A stretch of 64,000 nucleotides of DNA from CAZYBO01 sp964645205 (GCA_964645205.1 CAZYBO010000003.1:62001-126000); one strand, 5' to 3'. Shown: positions 8,550-17,947, numbered from the stretch's first letter. The notes: generated by a model from the letters alone, not told the origin. Program-made: numbers and translations.

Positions 8550-9875
8550 CTATTGCGGCTTCGTCAGCAGCAAATGATGTGCGAAATACAGTGCAAAAGT
8601 CAGCAGCGCGAAGCCTAGCGCTAGCCCGTTGCCGGCGCGAAACAGGATTTCGTGCTTTCTTTGTTCATGCCAGCGCATAGTCAGGCCAAAACAGGCCGCC
8701 ACCAATACGACCAACGGGTAGACATAGCGTGCGTCCGAAACGTTAGGGTAATCCGGGCGGATAAAACGCATCGCGATCATCGCGCCGACCATCAGCGCGG
8801 CAAAGCCCATCAGGAACGCATAGGTGATTTTCTCGCGCGGCAGGGCACGAAACCATTCCCGCACGCCCACCAGCAGGTAGGCGAGCATGGCCAGCCACAC
8901 CGTGCCGATGGCGAATACTACCGCCAGCGGCCGCCAGTCGATGAAATCGCCGAGCACCATGCTGCGCAGGAACCAGTGCCAAAAGCGAATCTGGCTTTCG
9001 CCCTGATGCTGGTTGATGATCGTCTCATCAAGGAACAAATACGGGTCGAACATCAGGAAAATATGCACGAACTGGTCGAAATTGATCGGCGTACCCTGCG
9101 ATACCATGAGCGAGCGCGGGTCGTAGCGCAGGCGCGTGAGGTAATAGCAGCCCAACGCGAAAGCCACCGAACCCACCATGCGCGGTGTGATGATGGCGCG
9201 CCAGTGTTGCAGCGCGCCTACGAGCAGGAACGCCAGCGATGCGCCCAAAAATAATGCGCCGGAATTCTTTCCGAGCAGTGCTATGCCTGCGCATAGGAAT
9301 GCGTTGGCCAACGCCGCGGGTGTTTTGTCGAGCATCCAAACCAGCAGGAAATACATCACCCCGGCCTGCCCTGCATAGAGCAGCAAATCGCCATTGATAC
9401 GCGCGCCGATAACCACGCCCACCGGCCAGAACACCACCAGCGCCAGCGCCGCATAATACGGCACGCCACGCTGGGGCAACACGCGGCGCAGCAGCAGGGT
9501 GGAAAAAACGATGAACACCATGTAGAGCGCCATCGACAGATGGCGCACGGTCAGCAGCGGGTCGCCGGGATCGACTGCTTGCGCCGCCTTATACAGGCCT
9601 GCGCCGAAGAGGTAATAGGTCGGCGGGTGGTAGCCCGCGCCGGTGGTGAGGTTATAAATATCCGGAAGACCGCCGCTTGCGGCGATAAACTGGATATATT
9701 CCGCGTGGTGCCCCACATCGGTGGCAAAATTCAGCCAGCTCGACTGGTAGAAATTGAAATAATACAGCACAAGCCCGGAGACAATCAGCAGCAACGTGCG
9801 CCGCTCGAATTTCAACTTATGCGCGGTGAATAAAACTGCGAGGAGGATGGGAAGCCAGAGGGTGTAATAGAGCAT
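8550..9875 (-). CDS. polytopic membrane glycosyltransferase, GT-C (family 39-like)
   Basis: This 441-aa inner-membrane protein has about ten hydrophobic segments. The first outside loop after TM2 holds 'DVGHHAEYI', an acidic-residue motif typical of GT-C enzymes using polyprenyl-phosphate sugars, followed by 'GAGYHPPTYYL', common in the dolichyl-phosphate-mannosyltransferase superfamily. The acceptor and sugar cannot be read from sequence. It sits between serC and serA, on the same strand, and so could be cotranscribed with them, though palindromic DNA separates it from serC. Confidence 0.75.
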   Translation of the reverse strand: MLYYTLWLPILLAVLFTAHKLKFERRTLLLIVSGLVLYYFNFYQSSWLNFATDVGHHAEYIQFIAASGGLPDIYNLTTGAGYHPPTYYLFGAGLYKAAQAVDPGDPLLTVRHLSMALYMVFIVFSTLLLRRVLPQRGVPYYAALALVVFWPVGVVIGARINGDLLLYAGQAGVMYFLLVWMLDKTPAALANAFLCAGIALLGKNSGALFLGASLAFLLVGALQHWRAIITPRMVGSVAFALGCYYLTRLRYDPRSLMVSQGTPINFDQFVHIFLMFDPYLFLDETIINQHQGESQIRFWHWFLRSMVLGDFIDWRPLAVVFAIGTVWLAMLAYLLVGVREWFRALPREKITYAFLMGFAALMVGAMIAMRFIRPDYPNVSDARYVYPLVVLVAACFGLTMRWHEQRKHEILFRAGNGLALGFALLTFALYFAHHLLLTKPQ

Positions 9876-9892
9876 TTTTTACCCAACTATTT

Positions 9893-9976
9893 TGTCATTC
9901 CGGCGTAGGCCGGAATCTTATCCCTCAACACCTGACATCGTCTCAACATAAGATTCCGGCCTACGCCGGAATGACA
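9893..9976. repeat. REP-like palindrome, CCGGCGTAGGCCGG type
   Basis: Inverted repeat with ends TGTCATTCCGGCGTAGGCCG and CGGCCTACGCCGGAATGACA, exact reverse complements, and an AT-rich centre. It lies between serC and the GT-C gene. It differs from the 6814 copy by paired changes (C to T against G to A), as expected if the stem is maintained. Confidence 0.87.
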
Positions 9977-9986
9977 ATATGAGATT

Positions 9987-11150
9987 CTAAGCCGCCTGCG
10001 ACAGCCCGGCTTTCGCCTCGCCCCATGCCCATTCCAGCCACGGCAGCAGGGCTTCGATGTCGGAGGTTTCCACCGTCGCGCCGCCCCAGATGCGCAGACC
10101 CGCAGGCGCGTCGCGGTAGGAACCGATGTCGAACGCCACGCCTTCTTTTTCGAGGATGGAAGCGATTTTCTTCGCGCCTTCGGCTTGCGCTTCCGGCGAT
10201 AATCCCGCGTACCACGGGTCGGTGATGGTCAGGCAGATGGAGGTGCAGGAGCGCGTGGCGGCGCTTTCGGCGAGGAACCCCACCCACGGCGTTTTTTCCA
10301 CCCATTGCGCGATGGCTTTGAGGTTGGCTTCCGAACGCTTGATGAGCGCGGGAAGGCCGCCCTGTTGCTCGCTCCATTTCAAGCCGTCGAGCGCGTCTTC
10401 CACGCAAAGCATGGAGGGCGTGTTGATGGTTTCACCTTTGAAAATGCCGTCTATGAGCTTGCCGCCTTTGCTGAGCTGGAAAATTTTCGGCAGCGGCCAT
10501 GCGGGTGTGTAGCTTTGCAGGCGTTCCACCGCACGCGGAGACAGCGCGATCATGCCGTGCGCGCCTTCACCGCCCAACACCTTCTGCCACGACCAGGTGA
10601 CGACATCTAATTTATCCCATGGCAAATCCATAGCGAATGCCGCCGACGTCGCGTCACAGATGGAAAGCCCCTTACGGTCTTTCGCGATCCAGTCGCCATT
10701 CGGTACGCGCACGCCCGATGTCGTGCCATTCCATGTAAAGATTACATCACGATCCCAGCTAACTTTGGAAAGGTCGGGGAGTTTGCCGTAATCGGCTTTA
10801 TATATATTCAAATCCTTGAGCTTGAGCTGGCTCTTACAGTCCGATGCCCAGGTGGAGCCGAAGCTTTCCCACGCCAGCACGTCCACGCCGCGCTCGCCCA
10901 GCAGCGACCACATGGCCATCTCAATCGCCCCGGTATCGGAAGCGGGCACGATGCCGAGTAAATAATTTTCCGGCATCCCCAGCACGGCTTTGCTGCGCGT
11001 GATGACTTCGGCGAGTTTGCTCTTTCCGCCTTTGGCGCGGTGGGAACGGCCGAGCGAGGCATCGGACAATGCGGATAATGACCAGCCGGGGCGTTTCGCG
11101 CAGGGGCCGGAGGAGAAGCAGGGATTTTTCGGTTTGGCGGTGGGTTTCAT
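9987..11150 (-). CDS. serC: phosphoserine aminotransferase
   Basis: Transfers an amino group from glutamate to 3-phosphohydroxypyruvate, the second step of serine synthesis. It also acts in pyridoxal phosphate synthesis in many bacteria. At 387 aa it has the N-terminal 'CFSSGPCAKRPGW', and the PLP-binding lysine lies in 'WSWQKVLGG' (Lys190). The sequence is of the divergent SerC type found in alphaproteobacteria. It is followed downstream by a REP-like palindrome, the GT-C gene and serA. Confidence 0.95.
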   Translation of the reverse strand: MKPTAKPKNPCFSSGPCAKRPGWSLSALSDASLGRSHRAKGGKSKLAEVITRSKAVLGMPENYLLGIVPASDTGAIEMAMWSLLGERGVDVLAWESFGSTWASDCKSQLKLKDLNIYKADYGKLPDLSKVSWDRDVIFTWNGTTSGVRVPNGDWIAKDRKGLSICDATSAAFAMDLPWDKLDVVTWSWQKVLGGEGAHGMIALSPRAVERLQSYTPAWPLPKIFQLSKGGKLIDGIFKGETINTPSMLCVEDALDGLKWSEQQGGLPALIKRSEANLKAIAQWVEKTPWVGFLAESAATRSCTSICLTITDPWYAGLSPEAQAEGAKKIASILEKEGVAFDIGSYRDAPAGLRIWGGATVETSDIEALLPWLEWAWGEAKAGLSQAA

Positions 11151-11189
11151 AAGCCTGTGGACGCTAGGGGTGAAAAGGGCTTTTTAGCG

Positions 11190-11948
11190 TCATTTCCCGC
11201 CGCTGGCAAAGCAATTTTCGAGCGTACGGCACAGCAGCGCAAGATGCTCCGGCGACGACATGCGGTGATCGCCACCCTTGACGAGGTGCAGGCTTACATC
11301 GGCGCTTTGCAGTTTTTCCATCAGCGACACGGCGTGCTGCCACGGCACATCCTGATCGTTCGTGCCGTGGAGGAGATGCACAGGCAGGCGCAGCGGAATC
11401 GCACCGCGCAGGAGCAGATGCTCCCTGCCCTCCTCGATTAATGTTTTCATAATCGGGTACGGCGCTTCGCCGTAGCAGGACGGGGCATAGAACACGCCTT
11501 GTTCCTGCAGGTCGTGCTGCTGCGCCGGGGTGAGTTTTTCCCAGATCAGCGCCTCGGTGAAATCCGGCGCGCTGGCGATGCCGATTAGCGCCGCGACGCG
11601 CTCCGGTCTCACCATCGCGGCCAGCAACGCCAGCCACGCGCCCATGCTGGAGCCTACTAAAATTAATTTACCTTCGGTGAGTTGGTCGATCACATCCAGC
11701 GCGTCGCGCTTCCATGCGCCGATGGTTCCGTCCTCGAAACGGCCTGAGGATTGCCCGTGGCCGGTATAGTCGAAACGCAGGAACGAACGACCGCGCTCAC
11801 GGCAGAACTGTTCCAGTACGGTGGCTTTCGTGCCGGTCATGTCGGATTTAAAGCCGCCCATGAACACCACGCACGGTTTCGCGCCGTCGTGCAGGTGATA
11901 TGCGATGCGCCGGTTTTCGGGCAGGGGAAGAAAAGAAGGCTGCGTCAT
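11190..11948 (-). CDS. alpha/beta hydrolase
   Basis: This 252-aa protein has the nucleophile elbow GSSMG (Ser101), an 'HGxxDxxVP' acid loop (HGTNDQDVPW) and a C-terminal His in 'KGGDHRM', the full catalytic triad. It resembles the serine aminopeptidase/lysophospholipase-like group. I preferred the ATG at 11948; a longer frame to 12023 would overlap the divergent GT4 gene start. It ends 40 bp before the serC start. The substrate is unknown. Confidence 0.85.
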   Translation of the reverse strand: MTQPSFLPLPENRRIAYHLHDGAKPCVVFMGGFKSDMTGTKATVLEQFCRERGRSFLRFDYTGHGQSSGRFEDGTIGAWKRDALDVIDQLTEGKLILVGSSMGAWLALLAAMVRPERVAALIGIASAPDFTEALIWEKLTPAQQHDLQEQGVFYAPSCYGEAPYPIMKTLIEEGREHLLLRGAIPLRLPVHLLHGTNDQDVPWQHAVSLMEKLQSADVSLHLVKGGDHRMSSPEHLALLCRTLENCFASGGK

Positions 11949-12011
11949 GAGTTGGTTCTTGACCGTCCGGTTGTTCGTCTTTACAGGTTCTAAACCTATA
12001 GAGCGTACCCC

Positions 12012-13145
12012 ATGCAAAAACAACCCGTCATACTTCAGGTATTGCCTTCGCTGCGCAGCGGCGGCGTCGAGCGCGGCACGATCGAAATCGCACGCGCCAT
12101 TTCAAAGGCGGGATGGAAATCACTGGTGGCCTCCGAAGGCGGCCCGATGGCTTCCCAACTCGCCCATGCGGGCGCAGTACATATCACCATGCCGCTATCG
12201 TCCAAAAACCCGTTCGTGGTGTGGATGAATTACATGCGGCTGGTGCGCATCATCCATAAATACAAGGTGGACATCATCCATGCCCGCTCGCGCGCACCGG
12301 CATGGAGCGCATGGCTGGCGGCGGGGCAAACGGGCTGCCGTTTCGTCACCACCTTCCACGGCACCTACGGGTTGCAGAATAAATGGAAGCGGAAATATAA
12401 TGCCATCATGACGCGCGGCGAGCGGGTAATCGCCATTTCGCAGTTCATCGCCGACCATATCCAGCAGAATTACGAGATCAACCCGCAGAAACTGCGGATT
12501 ATCCATCGCGGCGTGGATCTGCGCGTGTTCGATCCCACCAACCATTCGCCCGTGCGCATGATCGAACTGACAAAAGAATGGCGCTTGCCGGAAACGCTGC
12601 CGCTGATTTTATTCCCCGGCCGCATCACGCGCTGGAAGGGTCAGCATGTATTCCTGAAGGCGTTGTCCATGCTCCCGCACCGCAATTTTTTCGCCGTGCT
12701 GCTGGGCGACGACAAAGGCCACGAAAGCTACCGCGACGAGCTGGAACAGATGATCCATGAGCTAGACCTCGCAGGACATGTGCGCATGGCGCGCCACACG
12801 CACCATATGACGGAAGCCTACATGCTCGCCAAGCTGGTGGTCGCCACCTCCATCGACCCGGAAGCCTTTGGCCGCGTGGTGCTGGAAGCGCAGGCGATGG
12901 GACGCGCGGTGATCGCCACCAACCACGGCGGGCCGCAGGAAACGGTGGTACCGAATGAAACCGGCCTGCTCGTTACACCCGGCGACGTGGACGAACTGTC
13001 CAAAGGCATCGCCTATGTGCTTGGACTGAGCGAGGAAGAACATCGCTGGATCAGCGACCAGGCCATCGCCAACGCGCATAAATTCTCGCTGGAGGCGATG
13101 TGCGACAAGACGCTTTCCGTCTATCAGGAATTGCTCGGGAAATAG
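12012..13145 (+). CDS. glycosyltransferase family 4
   Basis: This 377-aa cytosolic GT-B enzyme transfers a sugar from a nucleotide donor. The N-terminal domain begins 'LQVLPSLRSGGVERGTIE', typical of GT4. The C-terminal domain has 'LILFPGRITRWKGQ' and the 'SIDPEAFGRVVLEAQAMGRAV' donor-binding E-x7-E region. It is likely to act in lipopolysaccharide or capsule assembly, but nothing nearby confirms the acceptor. The start at 12012 has no strong ribosome binding site. Confidence 0.9.
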   Translation: MQKQPVILQVLPSLRSGGVERGTIEIARAISKAGWKSLVASEGGPMASQLAHAGAVHITMPLSSKNPFVVWMNYMRLVRIIHKYKVDIIHARSRAPAWSAWLAAGQTGCRFVTTFHGTYGLQNKWKRKYNAIMTRGERVIAISQFIADHIQQNYEINPQKLRIIHRGVDLRVFDPTNHSPVRMIELTKEWRLPETLPLILFPGRITRWKGQHVFLKALSMLPHRNFFAVLLGDDKGHESYRDELEQMIHELDLAGHVRMARHTHHMTEAYMLAKLVVATSIDPEAFGRVVLEAQAMGRAVIATNHGGPQETVVPNETGLLVTPGDVDELSKGIAYVLGLSEEEHRWISDQAIANAHKFSLEAMCDKTLSVYQELLGK

Positions 13146-13148
13146 CCG

Positions 13149-13610
13149 CTATTTAAAGCGTTCGATAACCTGCGGCTGCGAACCGCTGCCGTACGATTTG
13201 CGAGGCTTGGCTTTTACCACCGCCTTAAGCACCGCGCCACGCCCAAGGACAGGCGGTTGCGGCTCTTCGGGGTAATATTCCTGAAACTCGCGGCTCGCCG
13301 TTTCGTAGGCAATCAACTGCGACTCCAGCAGCACCGCGCAGTTATTCGCCTTGGTAATGCGCTCCTGCACTTCGGGCAGCACCCAGTAGCTCACGCCGTT
13401 TGGATACAGGGTTTCAAGATACCCCCTTATTTCGCGCATGTAGGCTTCCGGCGACGGCGACACCGTGTCCTTGCATTTCGACGAGGCCGTATAGACGCCC
13501 GTCATGCTCCGCGTGAACCTGTCCAGCGGCGTATCGACCGCTTGCGCGGGGGAAAACCCGTATAAGCAGCTAACGGCGCACACAGCGCAGGATTTTGCCA
13601 GCCTTACCAT
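13149..13610 (-). CDS. hypothetical exported protein
   Basis: This 153-aa protein has a probable signal peptide: basic start, hydrophobic core and a cleavage site near 'SPAQA-VD' at about residue 24. The mature part has two conserved-looking cysteines (KCKD, NNCAV) and a Pro-rich, basic tail. It is convergent with the GT4 gene, ending 3 bp from it. On the minus strand upstream (about 13686-13707) is AAAAGTTTAAC, resembling half of the regulatory site before 4022, but the other half does not fit. Function unknown. Confidence 0.7.
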   Translation of the reverse strand: MVRLAKSCAVCAVSCLYGFSPAQAVDTPLDRFTRSMTGVYTASSKCKDTVSPSPEAYMREIRGYLETLYPNGVSYWVLPEVQERITKANNCAVLLESQLIAYETASREFQEYYPEEPQPPVLGRGAVLKAVVKAKPRKSYGSGSQPQVIERFK

Positions 13611-13797
13611 TTATATACCCAGTAATTTGTGCCCTACAGCCATCATAGGCAAAGAGGCTAAAGGTAAGATTAATTATGCGTGGCAATTAGTTAAACTTTT
13701 ATCTTCATCCGGGAAAACAGCCCCACAATAGCACAAGCCTTGACAGTATCCGCATGATCGGCCATCCATTAACCCCCTAAAACCCACAGGAAACGCC

Positions 13798-16488
13798 ATG
13801 CCTACCACCCTGCCCGCTACGTACGACCATAAAGCCCGCGAAAAACACTGGCAGGAGCATTGGGTGGCTGCGGGAACCTACCATTTCCACGACGATTTAC
13901 CGCGCGAACAGACCTTCGTGATCGACACGCCGCCGCCCACCGTATCCGGCGTTTTGCATATGGGGCATATTTTCAGCTACACGCAGGCCGATTTCGTGGC
14001 GCGTTACCAGCGCATGTCCGGCAAGGACGTGTTTTACCCGATGGGTTTCGACGATAACGGCCTGCCCACCGAGCGCCTCGTGGAAAAAACCAAAAACGTG
14101 CGCGGAAACTCCATGCCGCGTGCCGATTTCGTGGCGCTGTGCCGCGAAGTAGTGAAAGACGCGGAGGAAGAATTCCGCCATTTGTTCAAGAGCGCCGCGC
14201 TGTCGGTGGACTGGCGGCAGGAATACCAGACGATCAGCGACGAGGTGCAAAAACTCTCGCAGGCGTCATTCCTTGATCTATTGAAAAAAGGCGAAGCCTA
14301 CCGCGATTTCCGCCCCACCTACTGGGACTGGGTCGACCAGACCGCCATCGCGCAGGCCGAGATCGAGAATAAGGAAATGCCGGGGGTGATGAATGAAATC
14401 GAATTTGAATTAACTCCCTCCCCCCTTGTGGGGGAGGGTTGGGGAGAGGGGAAACTCTCAACGCATGAGATTGTGGAGACAGCCCCCTCTCCCCGCCCTC
14501 TCCCACAAGGGGAGAGGGAGAAAATAATTATCATGACCACACGCCCTGAATTGCTGGGCGCATGCGTGGCCGTGATGTACCACCCGGAAGACCCGAATGC
14601 GGCGAAATATAAGGGCAAACACGCCATCACCCCGCTGTTCGGCGTGAAAGTGCCGATGATCGCAGACGAAGCGGTGGAACGCGAAAAAGGCACCGGGCTG
14701 GTGATGTGCTGTACGTTCGGGGATGATACGGATAAGGAGTGGTGGCGGAAGTATAAGTTGCCGCTGCGTGCGCTGCTGGGGAAAGACGGAAGGCTGGATT
14801 TCGCGGGAGAGCTTTTCGTGGATTCGTTCGGTGACATCACCCCACCGAGCCATGCGGATTTACAGGGATTAAAACCGAAACAGGCCAACGCCAAAATCAT
14901 CGAACTGCTTCAGGCAGCCGGTGCATTATTGAAACAAACCCCGATGGTGCATACCGTCAAATGCGCGGAACGCTCCGGCACGCCGATTGAAATCATCCCC
15001 ACACACCAGTGGTTCATCCGCATCGTGGATAAAAAAGAAGCCCTGCTGGCAAGAGGCGCCGAATGTGCATGGAATCCTGAGTATATGCGGATTCGTCTTA
15101 ACCAGTGGATTGAAGGCTTGAAAGAAGATTGGTGCATTTCGCGCCAGCGGTTTTTCGGGGTGCCATTTCCAATTTGGGAAATAATGGAACGCGGTGAAAT
15201 GCGAATTGTAGCTGCCACGGAAGCACAATTGCCCATCGACCCTCTGGCTAGCCCCCCGCCGGGTTACACCTATACTACCCGCCACGAAAACCCCGCTTTT
15301 TTCAAGGGCACCAACAATGCAACCGGCGAAGAAGTCATCATCTGCGCCAGCACCGATGTCATGGACACATGGGCAACCTCCTCCATCACGCCGCAGCTCA
15401 GCGCGAAATCGCTGGCTCCGAATAAGCTATTCCCCGCCGACATCCGCCCGCAGGCGCATGAGATTATCCGCACATGGGCGTTTTATACCATCGTGAAGGC
15501 ACATCTGCATGCGAACACGATTCCGTGGAAGCAGCTGATGATTTCCGGCTGGTGCTTAGCGGCGGACAAAACCAAGATGAGCAAATCCAAGGGCAACGTG
15601 GTCACGCCCGTGGCGCTGATCGAGGAAAAAGGCACCGACGCGGTGCGCTATTGGGCATCCACCTCGCGGCTGGGAACCGACACGGCATTCTCAGAAGACC
15701 TGTTGAAAATCGGGCGCAAGCTGGTGGGGAAATTATGGAACGCGAGCAATTTCGCCTCCATCAATCTCGGTGACATCGAAGGCACGCCGACTACAGCGAT
15801 ACTCGATACGGGTAAGGGGACTATTAAAGATACGCTCGATTTATGGATTCTCTCGCGCTTAAACCAATGCATTAAAAAAGCGACGCAGGAATTTGAACGG
15901 TTTGAATATTGCGATGCCCGCGTCGCGATCGAGGATTTTTTCTGGAACGATTTCTGCGATAATTATTTAGAGCTGGCGAAAGCGCGCGCGTACGGCGAAT
16001 CGGCGGGCAACCGGCAGTCGGCTCTGTATACGCTTTACCATTGCCTTGACGGTATTTTGCGCCTGTTCGCGCCGTTCGTGCCGCATATCACAGAAGAACT
16101 TTACAGCCATATTTTCGCGGATCGTTATGCGGAAACCGGCTCCATCCACGCGCGCGGCCAATGGCCGAAAGCAGCGGACTATCCATATGACGCAAGCGCC
16201 GAGCTTTCCGGCATGGCGGCGGTCGATATATTGAACGTCATCCGCAAGGCGAAATCGGAAGCCAACGTGTCCATCAAATTCCCGGTGGAAAAAGTGGAAA
16301 TCAAAGCGGTGGGTACGAACGCGACATGGGCGCAATTGCTGCCCGTGCTCGACGATGTGAAATCCGCAGGCACCGCCGACGCGATTATAGAGGCCGCCAG
16401 CGCCCAGCCCGCCTACACCACCGAGCGCGGCTGGTTCGCCGTTTCGGTGACGCTAAAGCCCCAAGAGGCCAGCAAAACCGCGACATAG
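13798..16488 (+). CDS. valS: valyl-tRNA synthetase, short archaeal/rickettsial type, with palindromic-element insert
   Basis: Charges tRNA-Val. This 896-aa class I synthetase has the HIGH-type signature HMGH (54-57), the KMSKS loop (593-597), the editing domain around 'TTRPEL' and an anticodon-binding C-terminal region. It lacks the long C-terminal coiled coil of the usual bacterial ValRS. From memory it follows the Rickettsia enzyme closely (for example DTPPPTVSG and FDDNGLPTERLVEK), a form described as archaeal in type. Residues about 207-241 are encoded by a palindromic repeat (14416-14518) lying in frame just before the editing-domain TTRPEL motif. The frame is intact through the insert. 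Confidence 0.95.
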   Translation: MPTTLPATYDHKAREKHWQEHWVAAGTYHFHDDLPREQTFVIDTPPPTVSGVLHMGHIFSYTQADFVARYQRMSGKDVFYPMGFDDNGLPTERLVEKTKNVRGNSMPRADFVALCREVVKDAEEEFRHLFKSAALSVDWRQEYQTISDEVQKLSQASFLDLLKKGEAYRDFRPTYWDWVDQTAIAQAEIENKEMPGVMNEIEFELTPSPLVGEGWGEGKLSTHEIVETAPSPRPLPQGEREKIIIMTTRPELLGACVAVMYHPEDPNAAKYKGKHAITPLFGVKVPMIADEAVEREKGTGLVMCCTFGDDTDKEWWRKYKLPLRALLGKDGRLDFAGELFVDSFGDITPPSHADLQGLKPKQANAKIIELLQAAGALLKQTPMVHTVKCAERSGTPIEIIPTHQWFIRIVDKKEALLARGAECAWNPEYMRIRLNQWIEGLKEDWCISRQRFFGVPFPIWEIMERGEMRIVAATEAQLPIDPLASPPPGYTYTTRHENPAFFKGTNNATGEEVIICASTDVMDTWATSSITPQLSAKSLAPNKLFPADIRPQAHEIIRTWAFYTIVKAHLHANTIPWKQLMISGWCLAADKTKMSKSKGNVVTPVALIEEKGTDAVRYWASTSRLGTDTAFSEDLLKIGRKLVGKLWNASNFASINLGDIEGTPTTAILDTGKGTIKDTLDLWILSRLNQCIKKATQEFERFEYCDARVAIEDFFWNDFCDNYLELAKARAYGESAGNRQSALYTLYHCLDGILRLFAPFVPHITEELYSHIFADRYAETGSIHARGQWPKAADYPYDASAELSGMAAVDILNVIRKAKSEANVSIKFPVEKVEIKAVGTNATWAQLLPVLDDVKSAGTADAIIEAASAQPAYTTERGWFAVSVTLKPQEASKTAT
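14416..14518. repeat. palindromic repeat inserted in frame in valS
   Basis: Same family as 1349-1491. The left arm is CCCTCCCCC, loop CTTGT, GGGGGAGGG; the right arm is CCCTCTCCC, ACAAG, GGAGAGGG. Relative to the intergenic copy the left arm carries a T-to-C and an A-to-G change that pair with each other, so the hairpin is kept. It encodes roughly PSPLVGEGWGEG ... PSPRPLPQGERE in valS. The middle of the intergenic copy (nested palindrome) is absent here. Confidence 0.9.
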
Positions 16489-16567
16489 AAGGGCTTGAAC
16501 GGCACGGGGCAATCTGTTAGAATAATAAAAATAAAAAAATATCATAAGAATCCAAGGGAGAATTTCA

Positions 16568-16744
16568 ATGGCCGCTGATGATGTGATGTTTTGCGCTTCC
16601 CACCCCCATTTTGCTAACTGCAAGGTCACCGAGGGCGCTATCGGCCACACCGGTTCCGGCATAGCGGCGACTCCCCGGATGCACGAAGCGGTATTGCTCG
16701 CAAACCGCTGCCCCGATCATGTGGGACAGGCGCTCCAGAAATAA
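16568..16744 (+). CDS. small hypothetical protein, 58 aa
   Basis: A short frame starting MAADDVMFCASHPHF, with an AGGGAG ribosome binding site 8 bp before the ATG. It contains three cysteines and several histidines (CASHPHFANC ... NRCPDH), so metal binding is possible but unproven. It is followed after 6 bp by the gene at 16751, probably in one operon. The upstream 70 bp are very A-rich. I do not recognise the family. Confidence 0.6.
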   Translation: MAADDVMFCASHPHFANCKVTEGAIGHTGSGIAATPRMHEAVLLANRCPDHVGQALQK

Positions 16745-16750
16745 TCCGCT

Positions 16751-17095
16751 ATGGCTCCCGACCCCCATCCCGGGATGATGGAGAACCTACCTCATTATAA
16801 ATCCAAGTATGAGGCGGCGAAGAAGGTGAACGTGTATTACGTTCCCGCGTTCGATTCCGCACGCAATATCCCGGTATTCTTTTACGCCATCGCCAGCGCC
16901 ATGCTGCACGAACAGATGTCCGACTGCATCCGCAAAGGCTTCATCCCGGAATTCGCGGTGATCGTGGAAAAGGGCGAAGGCGTGCCCACCAGCGCGGTAA
17001 AAGAAAAAATGAAAGCCTATTACGGCTTCGACCACGATTTCCACGCCAGTAACGACAACAGCACACCACCCGCCGGCGACGCGAAAATAAACTGA
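16751..17095 (+). CDS. small hypothetical protein, paralogue of 40565-40921
   Basis: A 114-aa protein whose central part (VYYVPAFDS ... YAIAS ... then 'AVIVEKGEGVPTSAVKEKM' and 'YYGFDHDF') matches the protein at 40565-40921, which has 'GIVVESGEGEPSEAVKKKM' and 'EYGFNHEAM' in the same order. The two define a small family of about 90 conserved residues of unknown function, one member outside and one inside the GTA cluster. The start is uncertain; internal ATGs at residues 9-10 are possible. No signal peptide. Confidence 0.65.
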   Translation: MAPDPHPGMMENLPHYKSKYEAAKKVNVYYVPAFDSARNIPVFFYAIASAMLHEQMSDCIRKGFIPEFAVIVEKGEGVPTSAVKEKMKAYYGFDHDFHASNDNSTPPAGDAKIN

Positions 17096-17119
17096 GCTAA
17101 ATATAAAGTAATATTCTTA

Positions 17120-17947
17120 TCAGGCGAGGAAATTGCCTTTGCCGATTCTCGGCGCAGTGTGCGTGACTTGTGTGTCCGCGTCTTTTACTGCAAAGCGCGG
17201 CAGCCCTTCGGGAAGCTCGATATCCGATAAAGGATTAGCGGCGGCGGACTTGCCTTTTTTCGTAGCGGGATCTTTATTGAGCTGGATTTTAAGGCGCGTC
17301 AGCATGCCCTGCATGTTCAGTAGTTTTGCGGACTGCTCATCATCGACCGCCTTGAGGGTTTTCATGCCTTCAATCGCCTTGTCGAGTTCTGCTTTGACGG
17401 TGCCGAGCTTCGCCGCAACGGGCTTGCCTTCCGCATCCGTCATGTCGGCAGCGGCACCCGACACTTCTTTCAGCGCTTTCGTTATCGCCTCCGGCTTAAG
17501 CTCAGGCATTTTTTTAAGCATGGCGCTGACATACACCGCCGTCTTGATCGCGAGCTGCTGATCCTTCTGTGCGTCGGTTGCTATCCGTAACTCAGGCTGC
17601 GCGTGGACATAGGCTTCTATGCTGACCAGCCCTTTTTTAATGATCGCAACTTTCGGAGCCAGTTTTTCCTTGGCAACCTTATCCTTCTCGGGATCTTTCG
17701 CCTTGGGATTCGGCACGATCGACCTGTCGAGCGCCACCTTGAGGGAATCTATACTCTTGTGGAAATCATCGACCATACCCTTATCGCCACCGGCGATTTT
17801 CTGCGCAGCGTCCTGTGCCCTGGAAAGATAGGAGGCATCGGAACCGGCGCCAAGGATGTCAAGATTGTTATTGCGAATAAAGCCGAGATCGGAAGCCGCT
17901 CTTGCGGCAGTTTTTTTTGCCTGATCCGATAAAGGCTGATCCGCCAT
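17120..17947 (-). CDS. hypothetical helical protein
   Basis: A 275-aa protein predicted to be almost all alpha-helical and highly charged, rich in Ala, Lys and Asp, without membrane segments. It is the last gene of a three-gene operon (18899-17120): the stop of the previous gene and this start are separated by one base (TAA-T-ATG). The operon has the Pho-box-like promoter at 18946-18990. No known domain recognised. Confidence 0.7.
   Translation of the reverse strand: MADQPLSDQAKKTAARAASDLGFIRNNNLDILGAGSDASYLSRAQDAAQKIAGGDKGMVDDFHKSIDSLKVALDRSIVPNPKAKDPEKDKVAKEKLAPKVAIIKKGLVSIEAYVHAQPELRIATDAQKDQQLAIKTAVYVSAMLKKMPELKPEAITKALKEVSGAAADMTDAEGKPVAAKLGTVKAELDKAIEGMKTLKAVDDEQSAKLLNMQGMLTRLKIQLNKDPATKKGKSAAANPLSDIELPEGLPRFAVKDADTQVTHTAPRIGKGNFLA

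Noticed and set aside
13686..13707. A further Pho-like site before 13610
   Set aside because: AAAAGTTTAAC matches half of the 4085 site, but the other half (TGAAGAT) is poor and no -10 lies at 20-22 nt. Not counted in the set.
14401..14526. valS insert as a frameshift or intron
   Set aside because: The frame is open through the whole element and resumes exactly at the editing-domain motif; there are no intron or intein features.
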